Assembly (NCBI GenBank): GCA_025454925.1
Contig: JALONM010000002.1
Location: 1-64,000 of the forward strand
From: Cytophagaceae bacterium
Lineage (GTDB): Bacteria; Bacteroidota; Bacteroidia; Cytophagales; Cytophagaceae
Direction of reading: 5' to 3'
DNA length: 64,000 bases
Shown here: positions 26,840 through 36,564 of the stretch, in pieces
Layout: each line of letters starts with the position of its first letter
How positions within the stretch are numbered: the first letter of the stretch is position 1
Notes under the pieces: generated by a model
What the model saw: the letters and a program-made list of their open reading frames with translations, nothing else
What the model was told of the DNA's origin: nothing
Database searches by the model: none
Translations under genes and position numbers: made by a program

Positions 26840-28072
26840 ATGCAAAATAAAATAGCAAAGGTATTATTCCTCTCTTACGATGGCATGACGGACCCATTGG
26901 GTCAATCGCAAGTGCTGCCCTATATTGTAGGACTGGCCAAGCGAGGAATTTCGTTTAGTTTAATTTCCTTTGAGAAGAAAGATCGTTTTGAAGCGAATAA
27001 AAAAATTATTGAGTCTATTTGTGAACAATATTCCATAAAGTGGCATCCTCTGCCATTTCATTCCTTTCCACCCATTGCTTCTAAATTGTATGATAATTAT
27101 ACGATGAAGTCTTTGGCCGAGAAGTTGCATAAACAGGAACGGTTTGATTTGATCCATTGCAGAAGTTATATCAGCGCCGGAGTAGGAGAGTATTTAAAGA
27201 AAAAATATCATGTCAAATTTTTGTTTGACATGAGAGGTTTTTGGGTTGATGAAAGAATTGAGGGGGGAATCTGGCCTCAACATAATCCTTTGTTCAAGCT
27301 GATTTATGCATGGTACAAGAGAAAGGAAGCCTCGCTGATCAAAAATTCCGACGGCATCATTTCGCTGACGGAGGCGGCCAAAAAGGAAATCAGCGGGTGG
27401 AAGTCCTATTTGGGAGCACCCATTACTGTAATTCCTTGTTGTGCAGATTTCGATCATTTTACCCTTATCAGCAAGGAAGAAAAGAGAGAAGCTAAATTAA
27501 AATTGGGTTTGTCGGAGTCTACGATGGTTGTTACCTATTTGGGCTCTATTGGAACTTGGTATTTGCTGGATGAGATGCTGGAGTTTTTTTACGTTTTACT
27601 TCAGCAGAAATCCGATTCTGTGTTTCAATTCATAACCCCAGACCCTGCCGAATATATACTCGAACGTGCCAAGCATTTTCAAATTCCTACCGGGAAAATA
27701 ACCATTCAGTTTGCTCAACGTAAAGATCTTAAACGCGCTATTGCGCCTACCGATATCGGTCTTTTGTTTATTAAAGAAACCTATTCAAAGATTGCTAGTT
27801 CTCCAACCAAATTGGGAGAGTTGCTCGCAATGGGAATACCGGTTGTATGCAATGCCAAGGTTGGTGATGTGGCATCCATTGTAGAAACCACCCAAGGTGG
27901 AATCTCGTTACGCAATTTAAATGTCACTGAATATGTGCAAACCGTAGCGCAGTTGGATGAATTGATTGCACTGGATAGAAATACCATCCGGGAGAATTCT
28001 TTTGCCTATTATGACCTCAATGTTGCAATTTCCAGGTATTCAGAAGTGTATGCTGCTCTGTTTTTAAAATGA
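26840..28072 (+). CDS. glycosyltransferase family 4-like (GT-B)
   Basis: 410 residues from the ATG at 26840 (MQNKIAKVLFLSYDGMTD); the frame is open 23 codons upstream but that part crosses the divergent start of the Wzy-like gene. FLFDMRGFWVDERIEGG and the EX7E-like SSPTKLGELLAMGIPVV are typical of GT4 donors, with PCCADFDHF for the nucleotide site. The gene overlaps the HAD gene by 4 bases (ATGA). The donor and acceptor are unknown. Confidence 0.85.
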   Translation: MQNKIAKVLFLSYDGMTDPLGQSQVLPYIVGLAKRGISFSLISFEKKDRFEANKKIIESICEQYSIKWHPLPFHSFPPIASKLYDNYTMKSLAEKLHKQERFDLIHCRSYISAGVGEYLKKKYHVKFLFDMRGFWVDERIEGGIWPQHNPLFKLIYAWYKRKEASLIKNSDGIISLTEAAKKEISGWKSYLGAPITVIPCCADFDHFTLISKEEKREAKLKLGLSESTMVVTYLGSIGTWYLLDEMLEFFYVLLQQKSDSVFQFITPDPAEYILERAKHFQIPTGKITIQFAQRKDLKRAIAPTDIGLLFIKETYSKIASSPTKLGELLAMGIPVVCNAKVGDVASIVETTQGGISLRNLNVTEYVQTVAQLDELIALDRNTIRENSFAYYDLNVAISRYSEVYAALFLK

Positions 28073-28725
28073 CATATTTTTTTGACATATGCGATACCTT
28101 GTACAGGTCAAACACTACCATGGATTTTATTCGTTATTATCTTCCGGATCAAAAGCGCTATTACTCCTGGGTATTTTTCCTCTTGGTTGTTTCTAAAAAG
28201 TCTCCGATATTTTATTTACTAATTTTACTTACCAAACTTACCTCGGTTGATTGCCATAAAAAATTGGCACTATGGTTATTGAAGGGCGAATCTAAACAAC
28301 AACTGGAGCAGGTGGCTCGGGAGTATTATGGAGTCTATCTTTCTGAACGGAAAAATTCAGAAGTGATGTCGCTGTTAGAGGAAATAAAGATGACGGGAGC
28401 CGAAGTTCATTTATTGTCGGCTACTATTGATCCTGTTGCCAAAGCCATTGCAGAAGCGTTGAATCTTACTTATTTTAGCTCACAGTTGGCGTTTGATGCA
28501 GAGGGGATTTGTGAGGGAAAACTTCAATGGGACGCCAGTGGAAAAAAAGACAAGTTTGTGTCGGAAGCATTGCTGACTTCCGGAGATTTTACCATAACAA
28601 CGGACAATTATACTGATTTGACGTTGGTAAAAAGGGCCAGGAAGGCAAACGTAATTGTTTATTCGGAACTCGAAAAACGCAAATGGCCAGATCAGGCATC
28701 TATTACTTTCATAAGGATTAATTAA
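28069..28725 (+). CDS. HAD-superfamily phosphatase (subfamily IB)
   Basis: 218 residues. Motif I is FFDICDTLY (Asp6 nucleophile, Asp9 acid), motif II LLSATIDP, and motif III TTDNYTDLTLV with its paired acidic residues. Two hydrophobic helices lie in the cap region (YSWVFFLLVVSKK and IFYLLILLTKL). HAD-IB domains of this kind are often fused to UbiA-type prenyltransferases, as in decaprenyl-phosphoribose systems; here a UbiA-like protein is encoded separately at 31320. The gene overlaps the upstream GT4 gene by 4 bases. The substrate is unknown. Confidence 0.8.
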   Translation: MTYFFDICDTLYRSNTTMDFIRYYLPDQKRYYSWVFFLLVVSKKSPIFYLLILLTKLTSVDCHKKLALWLLKGESKQQLEQVAREYYGVYLSERKNSEVMSLLEEIKMTGAEVHLLSATIDPVAKAIAEALNLTYFSSQLAFDAEGICEGKLQWDASGKKDKFVSEALLTSGDFTITTDNYTDLTLVKRARKANVIVYSELEKRKWPDQASITFIRIN

Positions 28726-28736
28726 ATTAATAAAAA

Positions 28737-30152
28737 ATGCTTTTTAATAGCGTTGCGTTTATTCTGTTTTTTCCTGCGGTGGTGATTTTTTATTTTTTAC
28801 TCCCGCACAAGTATCGCTGGCTATGGCTGCTGCTTGCCAGCTGCTACTTCTACATGTTTTTTATTCCAGCATACATACTGATTTTATTTCTCACTATTGT
28901 GATCGATTATTATGCAGGTATCTATATAGAAGCGGCAAAGGATTCCCGGAAAAAGCTACTCTTGTTCATAAGTATATTTGCTAACGTAGGGATTTTGTGT
29001 GTTTTTAAATATTATAATTTCCTGGCAGATAATATTACCTATTTAGGTGCTCTTTTTTCAGCTCCGGTCAACGTGCCACATTGGGATATTATATTACCAA
29101 TCGGATTATCATTCCATACCTTTCAAGCAATGAGTTATACCATAGAGGTGTACCGAGGAAATCAGAAGGCTGAGCGTCACCTTGGGATTTACGCATTGTA
29201 TGTGTTGTTTTTCCCGCAGTTGGTAGCTGGTCCCATTGAGCGCCCCATGAATATTTTGCATCAATTTTATCAGAACGTACACTTTGATTATACCCGGATC
29301 GTAAGCGGATTACGCATCATGTTGTTGGGGTTTTTTATGAAGTTGGTCGTAGCCGACAGGCTAGCATTGGTGGTAGATTCAGTGTATAACAATCTGAGCC
29401 AATATCAGGGGGCAACTATCTTTGTCGCGACTACTTTTTTTTCCATCCAGATCTATTGTGATTTCGCAGGGTATTCGCTGATTGCGTTGGGCAGTGCCAG
29501 AGTTCTGGGCTTTGAGTTGATGGTGAATTTCAAAAAGCCATATTTCTCCGCTTCGATCTCAGATTTTTGGAAACGTTGGCATATTTCGCTCTCAGGCTGG
29601 TTTAGAGATTATGTTTATATTCCTTTAGGCGGAAATAAGGTTTCGTTTAGCAGATGGCAGTTTAATATTTTTGTGGTTTTTGTCATTAGCGGATTGTGGC
29701 ATGGTGCCAGTTGGAATTTTGTTATTTGGGGCTTACTTCATGGCGTATTTCAGTTGTCTGAAAATGTATACAAAAAATATTTTCCCCGTTGGCATGAAAA
29801 GAAATGGTTAGGAAAACGATTCATGGGAGTCGTGTTTACATTTCTTTTGGTAAGTTTTGCCTGGATTTTTTTTAGAGCAGATACATTTGATAATGCCCTT
29901 ATGGCTGTTACAAAAATGATTACCAATTGGGGTGTCCTACAAATAGGAGTAGATCCAACGCATTTTTATTATTCTATCATTGCTATTCTATCACTGATTT
30001 GTATCGAGATGATGCAGGAATATTTCCCCGACACTACTGCCAAGCTCCAAAAGAATACCGCTCTGCTTTATGCCAAAGACGCAAGCATGCTTGTAGCGAT
30101 TTTACTTTTGGGGGTATTTGATTCCAGTCAATTTATTTATTTTCAGTTTTAA
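28737..30152 (+). CDS. MBOAT-family O-acyltransferase (AlgI/DltB-like)
   Basis: 471 residues with about eleven membrane segments. The catalytic region shows SDFWKRWHISLSGWFRDYVYIPLGG, GLWHGASWNFVIWG (near residue 320) and LLHGVF with the second conserved His (near 335). AlgI-type MBOATs pass an acyl group, usually acetyl, across the inner membrane for polysaccharide O-acetylation. The gene overlaps the SGNH-like gene by one base (TAATG), consistent with the AlgI/AlgJ-type partnership. The acylated polymer is presumably the one made by this locus. Confidence 0.9.
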   Translation: MLFNSVAFILFFPAVVIFYFLLPHKYRWLWLLLASCYFYMFFIPAYILILFLTIVIDYYAGIYIEAAKDSRKKLLLFISIFANVGILCVFKYYNFLADNITYLGALFSAPVNVPHWDIILPIGLSFHTFQAMSYTIEVYRGNQKAERHLGIYALYVLFFPQLVAGPIERPMNILHQFYQNVHFDYTRIVSGLRIMLLGFFMKLVVADRLALVVDSVYNNLSQYQGATIFVATTFFSIQIYCDFAGYSLIALGSARVLGFELMVNFKKPYFSASISDFWKRWHISLSGWFRDYVYIPLGGNKVSFSRWQFNIFVVFVISGLWHGASWNFVIWGLLHGVFQLSENVYKKYFPRWHEKKWLGKRFMGVVFTFLLVSFAWIFFRADTFDNALMAVTKMITNWGVLQIGVDPTHFYYSIIAILSLICIEMMQEYFPDTTAKLQKNTALLYAKDASMLVAILLLGVFDSSQFIYFQF

Positions 30153-31072
30153 TGGATATGGGAGTTCGAACGTTTATTAAAAATGGATTTATATTTTTAG
30201 GACTGCTACTGGTGCTCGATGTTTCCTTAGGGTATTTGTTAGAATACTTTTATATGGAAATGAAAACAGGAGAGGCGGCACGAACAACCTTCAGTCTTCA
30301 TCATACCCATGCTTCTACAATAGTGGTAGGCTCTTCGAGGGCTACACATCATTACATCCCCTCTATTATAGAAAAGGAGCTTGGTGTCACTTGTTATAAT
30401 ACCGGTAGAAATGGCCAAGGAGTATTGTATTATCATGGACTTATTCATGCCATCTCTTCACGGTATATACCCAAGATGATAATTCTGGATTTGAATCCGT
30501 ATGATTTTGATGTTGACAATCGCCATTATTCAAAGATATCCTGCCTGGCTCCATACTATAATACGAATCCTGAAATACGTCCTATCCTTGAAGAAAGAGG
30601 TCCGGCGGAGAAATTGAAGCTTCTAAGTAATTTGTATCGCTACAACTCCTTTCCAGTACAAATATTGGCGAATACACTCATAAAAAGAAATCAACCGGAG
30701 TGGCAGGGATATGTTCCTTTGTCTGGTTCAATGAGATCTGACACTCTTATTGCATCCAGCTATATGTCACCCTTGGATTCAAATCTGATTGGACATTTGA
30801 ATGCTATGATTGCATGGTGCAAAGGAAAAAAGATTCAGTTGGTAGTGGCGATTTCTCCATGCAACAATCGAATGGATATTTCAAGATGTAATGGATTAAC
30901 ACTAGTCAAAAGAAGTTGTTTGAAAAATAAAATTCCATGCCTGGATTACAGTCAATCAGAATTGTTTCTTGCAAAAAATAATTGGTTTCGCGACGATATG
31001 CATTTAAATCATGATGGAGCAGAATACTATACCAAACAGATATGTCAAGATTTAAAGTTGATGCCGTTTTAA
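30152..31072 (+). CDS. SGNH-like acyltransferase partner of the MBOAT protein (AlgJ/DltD-like)
   Basis: 306 residues with an N-terminal signal anchor (FIKNGFIFLGLLLVLDVSLGY). The motif VVGSSRATHHY near residue 57 provides the block I Ser, and RDDMHLNHDGAEYY near residue 285 the Asp-x-x-His pair. Such proteins receive the acyl group from an MBOAT and transfer it to a glycan on the periplasmic side. The start overlaps the MBOAT stop. About 250 bases follow before the next convincing gene. Confidence 0.85.
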   Translation: MDMGVRTFIKNGFIFLGLLLVLDVSLGYLLEYFYMEMKTGEAARTTFSLHHTHASTIVVGSSRATHHYIPSIIEKELGVTCYNTGRNGQGVLYYHGLIHAISSRYIPKMIILDLNPYDFDVDNRHYSKISCLAPYYNTNPEIRPILEERGPAEKLKLLSNLYRYNSFPVQILANTLIKRNQPEWQGYVPLSGSMRSDTLIASSYMSPLDSNLIGHLNAMIAWCKGKKIQLVVAISPCNNRMDISRCNGLTLVKRSCLKNKIPCLDYSQSELFLAKNNWFRDDMHLNHDGAEYYTKQICQDLKLMPF

Positions 31073-31319
31073 ACCGTCTATCAAAAAGAATTCGTATTCA
31101 ACTGATATGGTAAATTTGGCTTCTCACATGGCAAATAGTTTCAGTGTTTCAGGGAAGGTCCTGCTATTCTATGATTTCGTGCATGCAATCATTCTGTTGC
31201 TTGTAATCAAAACTGTAGTCGCTTTAATTATAATGGCCGACAGTTGTTTAATTTTGTTGTGTGAAGAAATTGTATCTGGCCTCGGAAGAAATGTTAGATT
31301 GCTTAAATTGTAAAGGTGT

Positions 31320-32120
31320 ATGAATGCAAGTTCTATAGTGACATTACTTCCGTCTTTATATTTTATAAAAACGAGACTGCGTAAAGTACATGAGATTGTT
31401 TTTCATTTCTACTATGAGTTTCTTTCTTCCTTCTTGTTATTATATTTTTTTAACTCATTCGATTTAATTCTCACGCTAAAGCAATGTTTTACAGGGTATC
31501 TGATGTTTATTTCCTTATATGAATTCGGATATTTGTTCAACGATGTGTATTCAATTAAATACGAGGATAAACCCAATAAAAGGTTAGGAGATAATCAACT
31601 CAACCCCATTTTTATTTTATTGTTTGTGTTGATCCGGTTGGTGGTCTTCTTTTTCTTATTATTCTATTGTAGTCTGAACAATCTATCTGTTTTGGTATTT
31701 TTTGTATGTATGTCTATTAGCTTTTTGTTGCACAATGTAATTCAGGATATTGAGCTTAAATACATGACCTTTATTTCATTGGCATTTTTTAGAGCGCTAG
31801 CCATTGTGTTTCCATTCCTGACTAAAGATTATATAATGGCTTTGTTGCCAGCTATTATTTTGCACTATGTTGTATACAGAGGATTGAATTATTTAGACAG
31901 TAAATCGATATTAAGTATGAAATCAAAAAAGGAATTGCCCTTTAAGATATACTATTATCTTCTTTTGTTACCCATTTCGATAGTAGTTTGGGCTTTAACC
32001 GATCACGTTTTTCTGATGATTTCTAATGCATATTTCTTATTGTTTTGGTGCATTATGGCAGTGGCTGGAGTACTTCTGAAGCGAATACGTCCAGGGATAG
32101 ACATAAAAAAAGGCAGTTGA
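31320..32120 (+). CDS. UbiA-like polytopic membrane protein with a degenerate aspartate motif
   Basis: 266 residues with about eight hydrophobic helices. LFNDVYSIKYEDKPNKR (residues 72-88) resembles the UbiA motif NDxxDxxxD: Asn74-Asp75 and Arg88 are present, but the second Asp is Ser78 and the third Glu82. A second loop reads GLNYLDSKSIL. UbiA proteins transfer a sugar or aromatic group with a polyprenyl phosphate; a phosphoribosyl-polyprenyl role would fit the separate HAD-IB protein at 28069. The stop codon lies in the loop of the terminator at 32107. Function is uncertain. Confidence 0.6.
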   Translation: MNASSIVTLLPSLYFIKTRLRKVHEIVFHFYYEFLSSFLLLYFFNSFDLILTLKQCFTGYLMFISLYEFGYLFNDVYSIKYEDKPNKRLGDNQLNPIFILLFVLIRLVVFFFLLFYCSLNNLSVLVFFVCMSISFLLHNVIQDIELKYMTFISLAFFRALAIVFPFLTKDYIMALLPAIILHYVVYRGLNYLDSKSILSMKSKKELPFKIYYYLLLLPISIVVWALTDHVFLMISNAYFLLFWCIMAVAGVLLKRIRPGIDIKKGS

Positions 32121-32133
32121 CCACTGCCTTTTT
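32107..32133. terminator. bidirectional intrinsic terminator
   Basis: An 11-base-pair stem (AAAAAGGCAGT / ACTGCCTTTTT) with a TGACC loop at 32118-32122. Flanking A and T runs make it work on both strands, closing the rightward glycan arm and the convergent zinc-peptidase operon. Confidence 0.85.
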
Positions 32134-32151
32134 AAAATGGATAAAGTTCAA

Positions 32152-32850
32152 TTAATCTCTTTTCCCAAAGAGTAGAAACAGGTAATAAGCCAGGTTGGAG
32201 ATGGCTCCCAGTGCAGCCACCACATAGGTCATGGCAGCCCACCATAAGGCATCTTTCGACATGGCATGTTCAGCGCTTGTTACTACCCGTTTGTTTTCAA
32301 TCCATGCCAACGCCCTGCGGCTTGCGTCAAATTCTACTGGCAAGGTTACGAGTGCGAATAATGTGATGACTACATTGCACAAAACCAAAATGGGAAGAAT
32401 AATACTCAAGCCCATACCTTTTGTAAGTATAATGCCACCGAACATGGAAATCATAATGATCCAGTTGAGCACGGTAGCGCTTATTGTTTGAACAGGTACC
32501 ATGGCGGAGCGGAATTTCAGCATGCTGTAGGCAGTAGCATGTTGCACGGCATGGCCGCATTCGTGCGCCGATACCGCTGCTGCCGCCGCATTTCTCCCGT
32601 AAAATACATCGTGACTCAGGTTCACCGTTTTGTTTACAGGATTATAGTGGTCGCTCAATTCGCCTTCCACACATACCACCGATACATCATTAATGCCGTG
32701 GTCCCGGAGCATTTGCACCGCAATCTCTTGCCCTGACATATTGGACGCTAGCGGCGTCTGAGAGTACTCTTTGAATTTACTTTTAAGTCTGGCTCCCACC
32801 ATCCAACTGATAGCGAAGAAAATCAAGCCAATAAACATTCCTCCAATCAT
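32152..32850 (-). CDS. membrane zinc metallopeptidase, YugP-like (Zn_peptidase_2)
   Basis: 232 residues. An N-terminal transmembrane helix ([19 protein letters not shown]) is followed by the zinc motif HECGH (His96, Glu97, His100) and three to four further helices. The sequence up to residue 90 ([23 protein letters not shown]) matches the conserved YugP region. The family is membrane-bound and its substrates are unknown. It overlaps the rfaE2-like gene by 4 bases (ATGA) and is closed by the terminator at 32107. Confidence 0.9.
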   Translation of the reverse strand: MIGGMFIGLIFFAISWMVGARLKSKFKEYSQTPLASNMSGQEIAVQMLRDHGINDVSVVCVEGELSDHYNPVNKTVNLSHDVFYGRNAAAAAVSAHECGHAVQHATAYSMLKFRSAMVPVQTISATVLNWIIMISMFGGIILTKGMGLSIILPILVLCNVVITLFALVTLPVEFDASRRALAWIENKRVVTSAEHAMSKDALWWAAMTYVVAALGAISNLAYYLFLLFGKRD

Positions 32851-33332
32851 AGCTCATTTAATTTTATTTTTTCAACTAAACGTGAGGTTGAAAAACCTTC
32901 CACCAAGGGGATGGTTTTTACTTCTCCTCCATTCCTTATAACAACATCTGCACCAACGATGTTGTGAATTTGATAGTCATTTCCTTTTACTAAAATATCT
33001 GGCTTTATGGCAGATATTAATTGCAACGGCGTGTCTTCGTCGAACAAAATGACAGCATCCACAAACTCAAAGGCTGCCATGACCCTGGTGCGAGAAGATT
33101 CAGGACTAACAGGCCGGTTGGGTCCTTTAAGTCGTTGCACCGATTGGTCGGTATTGAGACCTACCACGAGAAAATCACCCAATTGACGGGCTTTTTCCAA
33201 ATAATCAACATGCCCGATGTGCACCAGATCGAAACAGCCATTGGTGAAAACAATTTTTTTGTTTTGACGAAGTTCCGGAAGTTTCTTAAGGAAATCCGGA
33301 AGCGGGAATACTTTTGAGGCGCTGGGATACAT
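32847..33332 (-). CDS. rfaE2: D-glycero-beta-D-manno-heptose 1-phosphate adenylyltransferase (RfaE2/HldE C-terminal domain type)
   Basis: 161 residues. [21 protein letters not shown] contains the HxGH nucleotidyltransferase motif (His38, His41), and the [23 protein letters not shown] block is typical of RfaE domain II. It activates heptose-1-phosphate to ADP-heptose for LPS core synthesis. The kinase domain (RfaE1) is absent, so it must be encoded elsewhere or a separate protein. A TATTTTTG box (33357-33350, minus strand) matches the -7 consensus, but no -33 TTG was found. Confidence 0.88.
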   Translation of the reverse strand: MYPSASKVFPLPDFLKKLPELRQNKKIVFTNGCFDLVHIGHVDYLEKARQLGDFLVVGLNTDQSVQRLKGPNRPVSPESSRTRVMAAFEFVDAVILFDEDTPLQLISAIKPDILVKGNDYQIHNIVGADVVIRNGGEVKTIPLVEGFSTSRLVEKIKLNEL

Positions 33333-33422
33333 AGTGCTTTTGATTAAATCAAAAATACAGGCTTGCTTTACTTTTTAATAGAAGTTTATCGGATAAATTC
33401 CTGATCCGGACGGAAATGCTTA

Positions 33423-34325
33423 CTAGTGGTGAGCACTGGAAGCTTTGGGTAATTCCACTTTAAGCAATTGATGCACATGTTTCTTGAGTGAATAACAAAT
33501 GTCTTCCAGGGGGATGTCGAATTTGTCGGTGCCAAAGGGTTCGTCGATTTCTTCACTTACCACGCTGGTGCCCGCATAGGCTCCGTAAATAACCATCATC
33601 ACCAAAATAATCAATGCATTATGATCATGCACAAAACCGAATGGCAAGGTTAATGTAAATAGGAAAAGAAATGTTTTTAGGTGAAAGGTATACGAAGAGG
33701 GGGACGGTACCTTCCGTATGCCTCGGCATTGTTCGTCGATATCTATGGCCTCATCCACGTACTTATGCATATTCAGATACAGGTAATCACTGATGATACC
33801 TTGTTTATACAGCTCGGTAATTCGATTTAAGATCTGAGATATTAGATGCGTTGGAATGTCTTTAACTTCTGCCAGGCTTTCTTTAAAACCAGGATAGACT
33901 TCATAAATTTCTTCCAAAGACCTAGTTCTGCGAAGATTTGCCTTTAATGCATAGGCATGGTTGGTAATCATTTTGGCAAAAAAATTCCGGGTCTCGTGAT
34001 CGTCGGGAGGTAAAACAGCGTTTAGTTTTCCCGCCAGGTTTTTGCCGTGAGTACCCAGGTAGCTCCAGTATTTTCGTCCATCGTACCATCGATAGTAGGC
34101 GGTATTTACTTTAAAATAAAAAAGCATTACTAATACATAGCCTAACAGATAGAAGATATAGCCCGGAATGTAAAAGTCAATGAGGAAGTAATGGGATTCA
34201 ATGTATTCAATGAAGTAAAAGTAGGTACCCGCCAGCAGCGTAAGTATGGTAGTTTTTTTGATGGACTTCAGTGACCAGACATCAAATACTACTTTATAAG
34301 ACATGGAAAGGCGTTCGCGAAGCAT
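33423..34325 (-). CDS. bestrophin-family membrane channel protein
   Basis: 300 residues. VFDVWSLKSIKKTTILTLL, FKVNTAYYRWYDGRKYWSYLG and the long helical domain LSQILNRITELYKQGIISD are the bacterial bestrophin hallmarks. The transmembrane helices lie near residues 23-70 and 225-255. Bacterial bestrophins form pentameric anion or cation channels. The true start may be residue 7 (MSYKVVFDV, position 34307), which begins in the usual place. It stands alone, downstream of the ABC exporter gene. Confidence 0.88.
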   Translation of the reverse strand: MLRERLSMSYKVVFDVWSLKSIKKTTILTLLAGTYFYFIEYIESHYFLIDFYIPGYIFYLLGYVLVMLFYFKVNTAYYRWYDGRKYWSYLGTHGKNLAGKLNAVLPPDDHETRNFFAKMITNHAYALKANLRRTRSLEEIYEVYPGFKESLAEVKDIPTHLISQILNRITELYKQGIISDYLYLNMHKYVDEAIDIDEQCRGIRKVPSPSSYTFHLKTFLFLFTLTLPFGFVHDHNALIILVMMVIYGAYAGTSVVSEEIDEPFGTDKFDIPLEDICYSLKKHVHQLLKVELPKASSAHH

Positions 34326-34383
34326 ATCGATCTATTCCAACTAAATGTTACTTATTAAAGTATCCAAGATACCTTAAATAAGC

Positions 34384-36159
34384 TTAACGGGCAAGCAAGT
34401 ATTGCATTTTGCATAATTCTGCGTAGCCACCCTGCAGGTGCAGCAGTTCTTCGTGGGTGCCGCTTTCTGTGATTTTTCCATGCTCCAGGTAATGAATACA
34501 ACTTGCTTTTTGAATGGTGCTTAATCGATGGGCAATCAGAATGCAGGTTCGACCTTTCAGCAATACATCTAAGGCTTTTTGCAATAACAGTTCCGTTTCG
34601 CTGTCGATAGAAGCGGTGGCTTCATCGAGGATGACAATGTCTGGATGGCTGCAAAGCACGCGCAGGAATGAAATTAACTGACGCTGCCCTACGGAAAGCG
34701 TAGCTCCTCGTTCCATTACCTGAAAATCAAGTCCGCCGGGCAACTGTTGAATGAATCCAGCCGCACCCACTAAGGCAATTGCTTCATTTATTTTTTCGTC
34801 ACTAATCGATGGATTGTGCAATGTAATGTTGTTCCGGATGGTGTCTGAAAAAAGAAAAACATCCTGCATCACAATGCCAATCCGACTTCGCAGCCAGGGT
34901 AAATCATATTCCTGAATGGGAACCCCATCGATTCGGATGTCTCCCTGTTGCTGAGAGTAAAATCCATTTAATAAAGAAGTAATGGTAGATTTGCCCGCTC
35001 CGGTAGAGCCAACAAAAGCAATACGCTCTCCAGGTTGTATGCTAAAGGAAATGGATTTCAATACCGGTACTACTTCGTCGTAAGAAAAACTTACTTGATC
35101 GAACTCTATTGCACCGCGCAATGAATCCTTTTTATAGTTGCCATGACGAGTGGTTTCATGTTCCTCCTCCAGAAGTTTAAATACTCTGTCACAGCTCACA
35201 ATGGCCATCTGAATCGTATTGAATCGATCGGCAATCATTCGGATTGGTCTGAAGAACATAGTTAAGTACATCAGGAAGGCCGTCATTACGCCTGGACTTA
35301 TGGAATGATTTAGCCCTGCAGCCCTGGAAGCGTACCAAATTAACAGGGCAGTACTCACTGCGCTGATGAATTCGGCTACCGGGAAATACACGGAGTAGTA
35401 CAACACAGATTTAAGATTGGCATCCCGGTGTTCCTGATTAATGCGTTCAAATTTTTTGTATTCCCTTTCTTCGCTATTGAAAAGTTGAACGATAGACATG
35501 CCTGAAATATGCTCTTGTACAAACGAATTAAGTTGTGCGACGGCATTTCGCACTTCGTTAAAGGTCTTTTTGATTTTTTCTTTAAAGATGTACGTGCTGA
35601 TCAGTAGCAAGGGCAGAGCTCCCAGGCTGCAAAGCGTCATGAGCCAATCGGTATACAACATCACCGCCAGAATAGCAACAATCAGCAGGATGTCTGATAC
35701 GATTCCTGCCAGGCCTTCGCTAAATAGATTGGCCAGGCTTTCAATGTCAGAAACTACTCTGGTGACAATGCGGCCATTGGGTGTTTTGTCGAAAAAGGAG
35801 AGTCGGAAGTTTATGATTTTTTCAAATAATTCATTTCGTAAATCCCGAATGACCGATTGCCCCAGTTTGCCAGCGAGCCAGGTATTCAGGTAACTCACAA
35901 TGCCATGAGCAAGCAGTAGTAGCACCAATAACAAGCAAGCGAGCCACAGGCCACGCGCATCGTTGCGTACCACATATACATCGAGAGCGTGCTTTACCAC
36001 CAGGGGTTTGGCAATGGCAAAAAGGGAAACAGAAATAGTAAAGGTAATTACCAGAAAAAAAATCAGCCGGTAAGGATTTACATACCTCATCAGCTTCAAT
36101 AATATCTGAAAATCGAAGAGGCTTCCGCTTACCGTTTCCGATGCTTCTTTCTTAGCCAT
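34384..36159 (-). CDS. ABC exporter with fused permease and ATPase domains (MsbA-like)
   Basis: 591 residues. An N-terminal six-helix permease domain (residues ~20-320) is followed by the ATPase with Walker A GSTGAGKST, the signature LSVGQRQ, Walker B DIVILDEATAS and the H-loop IAHRLST. This is the homodimeric lipid or drug exporter type; the substrate cannot be predicted. Gene start overlaps the 118-residue membrane protein gene by 8 bases, indicating coupling. Position near lipA-type genes does not point to MsbA specifically. Confidence 0.9.
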   Translation of the reverse strand: MAKKEASETVSGSLFDFQILLKLMRYVNPYRLIFFLVITFTISVSLFAIAKPLVVKHALDVYVVRNDARGLWLACLLLVLLLLAHGIVSYLNTWLAGKLGQSVIRDLRNELFEKIINFRLSFFDKTPNGRIVTRVVSDIESLANLFSEGLAGIVSDILLIVAILAVMLYTDWLMTLCSLGALPLLLISTYIFKEKIKKTFNEVRNAVAQLNSFVQEHISGMSIVQLFNSEEREYKKFERINQEHRDANLKSVLYYSVYFPVAEFISAVSTALLIWYASRAAGLNHSISPGVMTAFLMYLTMFFRPIRMIADRFNTIQMAIVSCDRVFKLLEEEHETTRHGNYKKDSLRGAIEFDQVSFSYDEVVPVLKSISFSIQPGERIAFVGSTGAGKSTITSLLNGFYSQQQGDIRIDGVPIQEYDLPWLRSRIGIVMQDVFLFSDTIRNNITLHNPSISDEKINEAIALVGAAGFIQQLPGGLDFQVMERGATLSVGQRQLISFLRVLCSHPDIVILDEATASIDSETELLLQKALDVLLKGRTCILIAHRLSTIQKASCIHYLEHGKITESGTHEELLHLQGGYAELCKMQYLLAR

Positions 36160-36508
36160 TTTTCTGAAACATGCGGTATAGATTAAAGGAGCTTACCACA
36201 AAAAAGACCGTAATAAGACCAATAAGTATTGCTCCCATCGATTGATAGGGGGACGGGTGTTTCGGATCCATCAGACTAAGAGTAAGGGCAAGTGCTACCA
36301 GCCAAAGAATCAGATTAAACATGATCGATGATACTTTGAGTGCATTGGCCGGTTGGGCTTCATCCTCGTCAGAATGCTGGTTATTCCGGAAGTGGAAAAA
36401 GGAAAGCAAACAAGTGAGCAATGGAATGCACATGTATAACCAGAGATCACTAAAGCAGAAAAGAGCCGAAATAATAAAGAGTGCTGCGTTTACAAATTTA
36501 CCAATCAT
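36152..36508 (-). CDS. small membrane protein of unknown function
   Basis: 118 residues with about four hydrophobic helices (VNAALFIISALFCFSDLWLYM, CIPLLTCLLSFF, VSSIMFNLILWLVALALT, GAILIGLITVFFVVSSF). It overlaps the ABC exporter gene by 8 bases and probably shares its transcript. Not recognised as a known family; a coupling or accessory role with the exporter is a positional inference. Confidence 0.65.
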   Translation of the reverse strand: MIGKFVNAALFIISALFCFSDLWLYMCIPLLTCLLSFFHFRNNQHSDEDEAQPANALKVSSIMFNLILWLVALALTLSLMDPKHPSPYQSMGAILIGLITVFFVVSSFNLYRMFQKNG

Positions 36509-36564
36509 GATCGTTCAGGCCTTATAGCCGTCTCCTGTAAAGGTAGATTAAAATGCGATAATTT

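Noticed and set aside
31107-31313. A 68-codon frame between the SGNH-like and UbiA-like genes
   Set aside because: No recognisable motif and a composition like random AT-rich DNA. It is the only frame in a 250-base gap, but nothing supports it as a gene.
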